A stretch of DNA of 64,000 bases from Neptunicoccus cionae (GTDB lineage: Bacteria; Pseudomonadota; Alphaproteobacteria; Rhodobacterales; Rhodobacteraceae), in contig NZ_PKOJ01000004.1 of the NCBI RefSeq assembly GCF_002860325.1, positions 62,001 through 126,000 of the forward strand, given 5' to 3'. The position numbers were made by a program, and so were the translations under genes. Below, piece after piece: positions 57,981 to 64,000 of the stretch. Within the stretch, counting starts at the first letter, position 1, and each line of letters opens with the position of its first letter. The notes under the pieces were generated by a model that did not search any database, had not been told where the DNA came from, and was given only the letters and a program-made list of their open reading frames with translations.

Positions 57981-58964
57981 TTATGGCGCGATGATCGGGC
58001 TGGCTTGGATCTCGGAGTCGCGCGTGTCGGCGCCGACAAAATTCGTGCCATGCTCGAACCAGCTGCGCGGTGCGGCAGCGCCCCAAAGCGTCTGGCGCTG
58101 CGGATCTTTGAGATCCCATTTGATCGCTTCATGGTCTGGATCAACGGTCTGGTAGTCCGAACAGTATATCTCGATCCGGTGCCCGTCGGGGTCAAGAATA
58201 TACAGGAAGAACGCATTGGAAATTCCGTGCCGCCCCGGCCCCCGTTCGATGTTGTCGACATACCCAGTGGTCGCCATCAGGTCGAGCAGGTCAATAATGT
58301 TGAGCGGTGTGGGTACCCAGAAGGCAACATGGTGCATGCGCGGGCCTGTGCCATTGGTAAATGCCATATCATGCACGCCCCCCTTGCGGTGCATCCATGC
58401 CGCCCAGAGTTTTTTGCTCTCGTCGTCTTCGGTGTATTCAGTCACGCGAAAGCCGAAATCGTTATAAAACGCAACCGATGCGTCCACATCCGGCGAGAAG
58501 CAGTTGAAATGGTCGATGCGCAGCGGCTTCACCCCGCGATAAAGCGCATATTTCTGATGGATCGGCTCCAGACGGTCCATCTTGTGATAGAACTCCAGCG
58601 GGATGCCGATGTTGTCAGAGGTCAGCAGGGTGCGACCCTGATAGGGGCGCTCCACCCATTCGGTCGGGCGGCCTTTCGCCTTGAAATAGGTTTCTGCCTT
58701 GTCGAGATCGTCCTCGTCAAAGGTTTTGAATCCCATCACTTCGACCGTGCCGGGCTGGTCGGATTTTTGCAGGATGATGCAGTGATGCCCCCGTTCTTCC
58801 ATCGCACGCAGATAAACGTGGGTGTCGGTCTCATCCGTCACCTGAAGGCCGAGGATTTCGGTGTAGAAGGTCTTGGACGCCGCCAGATCCTTCACGTTCA
58901 GACAGGCATGGGAAAGACGGATGGTGTTGAAATCGGGGTAGAGATTTGGTGCAGGTACAGGCAT
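57981..58964 (-). CDS. hpaD: 3,4-dihydroxyphenylacetate 2,3-dioxygenase
   Basis: HpaD opens the ring of homoprotocatechuate next to the hydroxyls. The 327-residue protein has two VOC modules in the type I extradiol layout. The 2-His-1-carboxylate site is visible as His152 (RIDHFN), His212 (MHHVAFWV) and Glu265 (HRIEIYCSDY). It has the size of the Fe/Mn homoprotocatechuate dioxygenases, about 35 residues shorter. It abuts hpaE with a one-base overlap. Confidence 0.92.
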   Translation of the reverse strand: MPVPAPNLYPDFNTIRLSHACLNVKDLAASKTFYTEILGLQVTDETDTHVYLRAMEERGHHCIILQKSDQPGTVEVMGFKTFDEDDLDKAETYFKAKGRPTEWVERPYQGRTLLTSDNIGIPLEFYHKMDRLEPIHQKYALYRGVKPLRIDHFNCFSPDVDASVAFYNDFGFRVTEYTEDDESKKLWAAWMHRKGGVHDMAFTNGTGPRMHHVAFWVPTPLNIIDLLDLMATTGYVDNIERGPGRHGISNAFFLYILDPDGHRIEIYCSDYQTVDPDHEAIKWDLKDPQRQTLWGAAAPRSWFEHGTNFVGADTRDSEIQASPIIAP

Positions 58965-60475
58965 CAGTTTGCTCCCAGTTTGGTGATTTTATGCTGTCCG
59001 GTGGCGAAACCGATGTGCTTTTGTTCCATGTAGAATTCAAACGACCAATCGCCGCCATCGCGCCCGATGCCGCTGGCCTTTACACCACCAAACGGGGTTG
59101 GCAGGTGGCGCACGTTTTCAGAATTTACCCAGATCATGCCCGCCTCCAGTCTGTCAGTAAACCGCAGGGCGCGGGTCAGGTCGTTGGTCCAGACATAGCC
59201 GGTCAGACCGTATGGAATGTCATTGGCGATTTGTAGGGCTTCTTCTTCGGTGGTGAACGGAATGGAGGTCAGGACGGGGCCGAAGATTTCCTCCTGCGCG
59301 ATCCGCATCCCGTTATCTGCATTGGTGAACAGGGTCGGACGCACGAAATAGCCTTCATCGCCCACAACCTCTCCGCCCGCAGCCACGGTCGCGCCATCCT
59401 GTTTGGCAATCTCGAAGTAGCTGGTGACCTTGTTGAAATGTTCCTCTGTCACCAGAGGCCCGATTTCTGTTGCGGGATCAAGCGGGTGGCCCACTTTGAT
59501 CCGGTCCACCCGCTCGACCAGTTTGGCCTCAAAGTCTTCACGGATTGTGTCCTGAACAAGGAGACGAGAGGAGGACGTGCAGCGTTCGCCGTTGATCGAG
59601 TAGATCATGAAAATCGCCGCGTCGAGCGCGCGTTCCAGATCCGCATCGTCAAAGACAATCACAGGGTTTTTGCCGCCCAGTTCCAGATGGTTGCGTTTGA
59701 GCGTATCCGCCCCCTGTTTGGTGATCAGGCTTCCGGTGCGGCTTTCGCCCACAAATGCAATCGCCTTGATCTTGGAATGTTCGCACAGGGCCTTGCCTGC
59801 ATCCTCGCCAAAACCGTTAACCGTGTTCAGAACACCCGCAGGCAGTCCCGCTTCTTCTGCGATTTCCACCAGCAAACGGGCAGTCAGCGGCGAGGCTTCG
59901 GCAGGTTTATGCACCACCGTACAGCCTGCGGCCAGCGCCGGTGCAATCTTCCATGTGGACAGCATGAACGGCGTGTTCCACGGGGTAATCACCCCCACCG
60001 GACCGATCGGAACGCGGGTGGTGATGTTCATCAGCGTCGGGGATTTCAGGTGTTGCCCGTCCCGCGCCTGTACCACCTGATCGGCAAAATAACGGAAGTT
60101 TTCGGCCCCGCGCAGGGCGGCCTTGGACATGAATTTATAGGCTTGTCCCGTGTCCCAACATTCGCACAGCGCGATTTCCTCGGCCCGTGCCTCAATCCCT
60201 TCGGCGATGCGGATCAGGATCTTCTTGCGTTCCAGTGCAGGCAGGTCGCGCCAGCCCGCAAAGGCATCATGGGCTGCGTTTGCCGCTTTATCTATATCCT
60301 CACTGGTGCCATGGGCCACGTCACAGATCACGCTTTTGTCCACGGGAGAGGTGGACTGGAACACGCCACCACTTCCAGCGGTGTCCTGTCCGGCAATCCG
60401 GTTGGCAATGCCGCCTTCGCGAAAACGTTTCAGATAGCCGTCAAGTTTCCGGATATTGTCTTCAAGCACACTCAT
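58964..60475 (-). CDS. hpaE: 5-carboxymethyl-2-hydroxymuconate semialdehyde dehydrogenase
   Basis: HpaE oxidises the ring-cleavage aldehyde with NAD. The 503-residue aldehyde dehydrogenase has ITPWNTPFMLSTWKIAPALAAG (read in parts), catalytic Glu in HLELGGKNPV and Cys in NGERCTSSSRLL. Length is normal. It lies between hpaD and hpaF, which fixes its substrate. A long antisense frame over this gene is a composition artefact. Confidence 0.93.
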   Translation of the reverse strand: MSVLEDNIRKLDGYLKRFREGGIANRIAGQDTAGSGGVFQSTSPVDKSVICDVAHGTSEDIDKAANAAHDAFAGWRDLPALERKKILIRIAEGIEARAEEIALCECWDTGQAYKFMSKAALRGAENFRYFADQVVQARDGQHLKSPTLMNITTRVPIGPVGVITPWNTPFMLSTWKIAPALAAGCTVVHKPAEASPLTARLLVEIAEEAGLPAGVLNTVNGFGEDAGKALCEHSKIKAIAFVGESRTGSLITKQGADTLKRNHLELGGKNPVIVFDDADLERALDAAIFMIYSINGERCTSSSRLLVQDTIREDFEAKLVERVDRIKVGHPLDPATEIGPLVTEEHFNKVTSYFEIAKQDGATVAAGGEVVGDEGYFVRPTLFTNADNGMRIAQEEIFGPVLTSIPFTTEEEALQIANDIPYGLTGYVWTNDLTRALRFTDRLEAGMIWVNSENVRHLPTPFGGVKASGIGRDGGDWSFEFYMEQKHIGFATGQHKITKLGAN

Positions 60476-60485
60476 GTCAGTTCCT

Positions 60486-60875
60486 TCAGTCGGCTGCGGT
60501 CAGATGGTCGCGGATGGTCCCGCATTTCGGAGAGAGCGCAGCATCTATATCGCGCATCTCGGCAGAAAGGGCGATGGAACGGGTTGCCATCGCAGGGGCA
60601 AGAAAATCTTTCATCGTCTCAAAAATTCGCGCAATTGCGTCCTGTTTTACGTCCGGTGCGCGACCTTCCCGAAGGCGCACGGAAAGATCGACAAACCCGT
60701 GTTTGGCATTCCCGTCCGCAATCGCGTAATGGTCTACGCGGGTGGCCCGCACACGAATACCCGCCATCGGGAAAGTCTCGATTTGTGCTGCAGCGGCACG
60801 GATCGCTTCGCAAAGGGCGCCCAAATCAACGACGCCTTCCAGATTACCAGAGTACTCTATGTGAAAATGGGGCAT
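60486..60875 (-). CDS. hpaF: 5-carboxymethyl-2-hydroxymuconate isomerase
   Basis: HpaF isomerises 5-carboxymethyl-2-hydroxymuconate by keto-enol shift. The 129-residue tautomerase-fold protein begins MPHFHIEYSGNLEG; Pro2 becomes the N-terminal catalytic Pro after Met removal. The frame extends upstream, but the extension is rejected because it would hide this Pro. It is the first gene of the operon. Confidence 0.92.
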   Translation of the reverse strand: MPHFHIEYSGNLEGVVDLGALCEAIRAAAAQIETFPMAGIRVRATRVDHYAIADGNAKHGFVDLSVRLREGRAPDVKQDAIARIFETMKDFLAPAMATRSIALSAEMRDIDAALSPKCGTIRDHLTAAD

Positions 60876-60887
60876 GTTTGTCCTTAA

Positions 60888-60914
60888 TGCGTTAATGATT
60901 GCGTTGTTAATTAA
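60888..60914. promoter_or_regulatory. Repeat-rich operator candidate upstream of the hpa operon
   Basis: TGCGTT occurs at 60888-60893 and 60900-60905, twelve bases apart, followed by the palindrome TTAATTAA at 60907-60914. It lies 13-40 bases before hpaF. Hpa operons are often repressed by a MarR-type HpaR that binds A/T-rich sites, but no hpaR is in the window. Confidence 0.4.
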
Positions 60915-61038
60915 TTCGCGCTTAGCTGTCAACCCTTCGACCGTCAACTCCAGCCACTAGACAGCAGTGCTGACAGCCGCTCGCGCCGCTCTGCGACAAA
61001 ATTTCCCTGCGCCAGAGCTAAAATAATCCCTGAACACC

Positions 61039-61069
61039 TTGACCCTCCCCCACTGGAAGCCACCATATC
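61039..61069 (+). promoter_or_regulatory. CueR-like copper-responsive promoter
   Basis: TTGACC (61039-61044), a 19-base spacer containing CTCCCC and CTGGAAG, and CATATC (61064-61069) closely resemble the E. coli copA CueR promoter, including the over-long spacer that MerR-family regulators need. The predicted transcription start falls at about the A of the ATG at 61076. Confidence 0.7.
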
Positions 61070-61075
61070 ACTCCC

Positions 61076-61444
61076 ATGAAACAGGTGATCTGCCTCATAC
61101 TCAGCCTTGTGCTTGCCTTGACGGCCTTTTCAGCCCCGACGGAGCTGCGCGCATCTGTGCCCGACGCAGAAATGGCGCAGATGGCCCATCCGGCACCAAT
61201 GAATAGCAGTGATAGCGGTGCAGACTGTATTGGCTGTGATCCGGCGGACGCGAATACGATAGCGGGTTGCAACGATGCCTGTCCGGTAAATTGTATGGCT
61301 GGCAACAGTGGAGCCTGCACTCTTGTTGATGTGATGTCCGTTAACATCTTATTCCAACAGACGCTGGCACATGCAATGGACAAGCCTTTGCTATCCGGCA
61401 TGGCCGCCCCGCCGGAACCTTTCCCCCCGAAACAACTTCTTTGA
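61076..61444 (+). CDS. Secreted Cys-rich protein of the copper cluster
   Basis: This 122-residue protein has a Sec signal (about 1-26) and a short mature part with six Cys in one cluster (CIGC, then GC, AC, NC and AC) plus Met and His residues. Metal binding in the periplasm, or a disulfide-knotted domain, is plausible. The family is not one I can name. A CueR-like promoter directly precedes ATG 61076, and there is no ribosome site, so the mRNA is probably leaderless. The multicopper oxidase gene follows. Confidence 0.75.
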   Translation: MKQVICLILSLVLALTAFSAPTELRASVPDAEMAQMAHPAPMNSSDSGADCIGCDPADANTIAGCNDACPVNCMAGNSGACTLVDVMSVNILFQQTLAHAMDKPLLSGMAAPPEPFPPKQLL

Positions 61445-61530
61445 ATCTGACGCTGCCATCCCATCGGGTGGCCCCCTTGTGCGGCTTTAACCCTGAAGCC
61501 GCGCACCCCCGACAGTTCAAGGACGAACAA

Positions 61531-62955
61531 ATGTTTCAAACCCCATTCCTAAACCGGCGGCAGTTTCTTGCCTCCGGTGCAGCACTGGCTGCTTCTACAA
61601 AAATCGGCGCAGCGAACACGCCCGCACCCGTTAACCCCCCTATCAAACTGTCCGCAGGTACCGGTCAGGCCGCGCTTCGCCCTGCGCCATTCGGACTGAC
61701 ACCGGTCTGGCAATATAACGGCTCGGTACCGGGAGCAGAAATCCGTATCCGTCAGGGCGAGAGGTTGCGCATCGAAGCCCACAACAATCTGCCCGAAGAC
61801 ACTACGATTCACTGGCATGGCATTCGCACGCCTAACGCGATGGATGGCGTGCCGGAGTTGACCCAAAACGCGATACGGGCAGGAGAAACATTCCTCTATG
61901 AATTTGATGTGCTTGATGCAGGTACCTTCTGGTATCACCCGCACCATAACAGTTCACAACAGGTGGGGCGCGGTCTCTACGGACCTTTGATCGTAGAGGA
62001 ACACGATCCTGTAAAAGTAGACCGTGACATCACATGGATGCTCGATGACTGGCGCCTGACCGAAGAAGGCGACATCGCTGGGGGTTTTGGCTCCATGCAT
62101 GACGCCGTGCACGGCGGGCGGATGGGGAATACGGTGACGATCAACGGCAAGATGCCGGACCGGATGGCCGTCAAATCCGGTGAACGCATCCGTCTGAGGC
62201 TGATCAACGCCGCGAATGCGCGGATCTTCGGTCTGGACTTTGGCGCGCTGTCACCCGTTGTCATCGCACTGGACGGGCAACCGGTAACGCCTCATGCCCC
62301 CGACAGTGGAGTTGTCGTTATCGGACCTGCAATGCGGGTGGATCTGATAATCGATCTGACAGGCAAACCCGGAGAAGTGATGCCGGTAAAGGACATTTAT
62401 TATAACCGGATGGAATACACGCTGGTTGATCTGGTTCATGAGGCTACGCCATTGCGGGCTGCCGTGCCGGACTGGCCGATGGAGCTACCGCCCAATCCTT
62501 TGTCCGAGCCGGACCTGAAAGCGGCGACGCGACATGAGATCATTTTCAACGGCGGGATGATGGGTCAAGGAATGATGGGCGGCGGCATGATGTCTATGAT
62601 GAACCAGATGCGTCAGGGCAATATGTGGTTCATCAACGGAGTCGCAGCCACGGGGCCGGTAAAAGAGCCGTTCCTGACTCTGACGCAGGGAACGACTCAT
62701 ATCCTGAATATGGAAAACCGTACCTCGTGGCCCCATCCGATCCATTTCCACGGTCACAGTTTCCGTGTGATCGCCCGAAACGGGCAACCGACGCGCTTTC
62801 AGGAATGGCAGGATACCGTAATGATGGCGCCCGAAGAAAAAGTAGACATCGCCTTTGTTGCAGACAATCCGGGGGAGTGGATGTTCCACTGTCACATTCT
62901 GGAACATCAGGCCGCGGGGATGATGGGTGTCATCCGTGTAACCACGCAGGCTTAG
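61531..62955 (+). CDS. Multicopper oxidase, CueO/CopA-like
   Basis: The 474-residue enzyme carries a Tat signal (NRRQFLASGAALAAS) and the four copper-binding motifs: HWHGIR and WYHPHHN in the N-terminal half, HPIHFHGHS and HCHILEHQAAGMM in the C-terminal half. A Met-rich segment (GMMGQGMMGGGMMSMM) near residue 340 is expected to bind Cu(I), as in CueO. It oxidises periplasmic Cu(I). ATG 61531 has CAAGGA upstream; an in-frame upstream extension would precede the Tat signal and is rejected. Confidence 0.92.
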   Translation: MFQTPFLNRRQFLASGAALAASTKIGAANTPAPVNPPIKLSAGTGQAALRPAPFGLTPVWQYNGSVPGAEIRIRQGERLRIEAHNNLPEDTTIHWHGIRTPNAMDGVPELTQNAIRAGETFLYEFDVLDAGTFWYHPHHNSSQQVGRGLYGPLIVEEHDPVKVDRDITWMLDDWRLTEEGDIAGGFGSMHDAVHGGRMGNTVTINGKMPDRMAVKSGERIRLRLINAANARIFGLDFGALSPVVIALDGQPVTPHAPDSGVVVIGPAMRVDLIIDLTGKPGEVMPVKDIYYNRMEYTLVDLVHEATPLRAAVPDWPMELPPNPLSEPDLKAATRHEIIFNGGMMGQGMMGGGMMSMMNQMRQGNMWFINGVAATGPVKEPFLTLTQGTTHILNMENRTSWPHPIHFHGHSFRVIARNGQPTRFQEWQDTVMMAPEEKVDIAFVADNPGEWMFHCHILEHQAAGMMGVIRVTTQA

Positions 62956-63018
62956 TCCGTCTCAATCCAGACCTACCAATCGCCGGCGCGTTCCGGCAAA
63001 ACCGAAGGAAACACTCAA

Positions 63019-63498
63019 ATGACCATTAAGTTTAATAAGACCCGAAAACTGGCCGCACTGGGAACAGCGGCTGCAACGCTCGCAGTTTTTGCGGCTGTAT
63101 CCCTTGGCAGCGGCCCTGCTGCTGTCTCTGCTCAGGAAGTCAAACTCTACAAGGACCCATCCTGTGGATGTTGCGAAGTTCACGGGGAATACTTGCGAGA
63201 GCACGGGTTTGATGTAGAGATCATTCCCACCCACGATCTGAGCGAGATCAACCGCAAGGCTGGTATCGCGGAAGGTTTGCAAGGCTGCCATACCGCCCTG
63301 ATCGGAGACTATGCCGTCAGCGGACATGTTCCGGTAAGCGTGATCGAAAAGATGTTGGCAGAAAAGCCGGACATCGCGGCTATTTCCCTGCCCGGTATGC
63401 CACAAGGATCTCCGGGGATGGGCGGAAGCAAGCAGGAACCCTTCACAGTTTACAGCATGAAGGCGGGCAGCGCCCCGCAGGTTTACGCGGTGGAATAA
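63019..63498 (+). CDS. DUF411 metal-binding protein
   Basis: The 159-residue protein has a long N-terminal signal or anchor helix (about 11-37), then YKDPSCGCCEVHGEYLREHGF, the DUF411 hallmark, and QGCHTALIGDYAVSGHVP. The CGCC and Cys/His residues probably bind copper; members accompany copper-resistance genes. The C-terminal tail is Gly/Met-rich (PGMPQGSPGMGGSK). It follows the multicopper oxidase in the same operon. Confidence 0.92.
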   Translation: MTIKFNKTRKLAALGTAAATLAVFAAVSLGSGPAAVSAQEVKLYKDPSCGCCEVHGEYLREHGFDVEIIPTHDLSEINRKAGIAEGLQGCHTALIGDYAVSGHVPVSVIEKMLAEKPDIAAISLPGMPQGSPGMGGSKQEPFTVYSMKAGSAPQVYAVE

Positions 63499-63505
63499 AC
63501 ACAAA

Positions 63506-63536
63506 GCGTACCGGCGCGGCATTGGCGGCGGTACGC
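63506..63536 (+). other. Hairpin after the copper operon
   Basis: GCGTACCG (63506-63513) pairs with CGGTACGC (63529-63536) around a 15-base loop that can fold further. No T-run follows on the plus strand, so termination is uncertain. It separates the DUF411 gene from the GAPDH gene by a modest barrier. Confidence 0.45.
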
Positions 63537-63619
63537 GACAACGCCTTGTCTGTCATAATAGTTTTACATACCCATGCAATATCCCGCGCGCGCGGCTTGC
63601 AGAGAAATGGAATAAAACG

Positions 63620-64000
63620 ATGACAACTTATGCAATCAACGGCCTCGGCCGGATGGGTAAACTGGCGTTGCGCCCCTTGCTGGAACGGGGCGCTGATATC
63701 GCTTTCGTAAATGATGCCACAGGTGATCCGGCAATGCATGCGCATCTGCTGGAATTTGACTCTGTTCACGGCCGTTGGCCCGCTGCATTTTCCGCGGACG
63801 ACGCGTCAATCACGATTGACGGCACCCGCATCCCCGTGACAAAAACACGCTCTCTTGAAGATCTTCCGCTGGATGGCGTCGATGTAATGATCGACTGTAC
63901 CGGCGCATTCAAAACCGAGGCCAAGCTCGCACCGTATTTCGAAGCCGGCGTCAAAAAAGTTGTCGTCTCTGCTCCGGTCAAAGACGGTCCGACTGCCAAC
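63620..64000 (+). CDS. Glyceraldehyde-3-phosphate dehydrogenase, N-terminal part, possibly the ArsJ-associated type
   Basis: ATG 63620 opens a frame that runs off the window after 127 codons. It starts MTTYAINGLGRMGKLAL with the Rossmann GLGRMG at 8-13, has LEFDSVHGRW at 44-53 and TGAFKTEAKL then VSAPVKDG. The catalytic Cys lies beyond the edge. Housekeeping GAPDHs usually read YDSVHGRF at the middle motif; LEFDSVHGRW recalls the GAPDH paired with ArsJ, which makes 1-arseno-3-phosphoglycerate for export. The copper neighbours favour a metal(loid)-resistance role. Confidence 0.8.
   Translation, partial: MTTYAINGLGRMGKLALRPLLERGADIAFVNDATGDPAMHAHLLEFDSVHGRWPAAFSADDASITIDGTRIPVTKTRSLEDLPLDGVDVMIDCTGAFKTEAKLAPYFEAGVKKVVVSAPVKDGPTAN

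Noticed and set aside
59438-60895. 485-codon open frame on the plus strand opposite hpaE and hpaF
   Set aside because: It is antisense to clearly conserved enzymes, has a Cys/His/Arg-rich composition and no recognisable domain; a product of high-GC codon bias.

Overview
The window looks like chromosomal DNA of a marine Rhodobacteraceae (Roseobacter-group) alphaproteobacterium. This rests on the density of TRAP and ABC importers, alphaproteobacterial EcfG-type stress promoters, moderately high GC (judged by eye, not computed) and tightly packed operons with 1-4 bp stop/start overlaps. No tRNA, rRNA, CRISPR array, insertion sequence or phage gene was seen. No gene-free stretch reaches 300 bases; the longest is 3947-4245.

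Layout. 1-552: tail of a haem-copper oxidase cluster. 664-2992: CaiB/BaiF CoA-transferase and acyl-CoA dehydrogenase. 3002-11152: LysR regulator, then a dipeptide/oligopeptide-type ABC importer, an RpiR regulator and a DmpA/BapA-type (P1) aminopeptidase in one overlapping operon. 11162-19327 (minus): a nearly complete C4 sugar-acid (L-threonate / D-erythronate) operon: GntR regulator, denD, TRAP dctPQM, ltnD, otnK, otnC, otnI. 19449-22208: lysine-6-dehydrogenase-like enzyme with a divergent Lrp regulator, and a RES/Xre toxin-antitoxin pair. 22270-34138: an amine/polyamine island: flavin monooxygenase, RidA-like protein, DUF1028 protein, LysR regulator, trimethylamine-dehydrogenase-family enzyme, potABCD importer, acetylpolyamine amidohydrolase and carbon-nitrogen hydrolase. 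34124-38612: envelope and stress genes, three of whose transcripts start at near-perfect EcfG promoters. 38664-46302 (minus): thiamine operon behind a TPP riboswitch (thiD, O, S, G, E, F, HMP-precursor ABC genes, tenA). 46345-54647 (minus): TakP-like 2-oxoacid TRAP importer, SDR, ThDP enzyme, E1 alpha/beta dehydrogenase pair and IclR regulator. 54740-55531: an unrecognised protein made of two tandem copies of one domain. 55528-60875 (minus): homoprotocatechuate meta-cleavage operon hpaF-E-D-G-H-I. 61076-64000: copper-resistance genes behind a CueR-like promoter, then the start of a GAPDH resembling the ArsJ-associated type.

The strongest non-obvious signal is regulatory. A dyad TTAGG-N5-(C/G)CTAA (TAG-N7-CTA, a symmetric LysR T-N11-A box) occurs four times between 23.6 and 28.3 kb. 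Each copy lies 81-116 bases before the start of a flavin monooxygenase, ridA/DUF1028, the TMADH-like enzyme or the pot operon, and the LysR gene sits in the middle. This suggests one regulon for import, deacetylation and oxidative breakdown of an amine, with RidA handling reactive imine/enamine products.

Functions are assigned from recognised families and visible motifs. No database search was run, so substrates of transporters and dehydrogenases are inferences from context.
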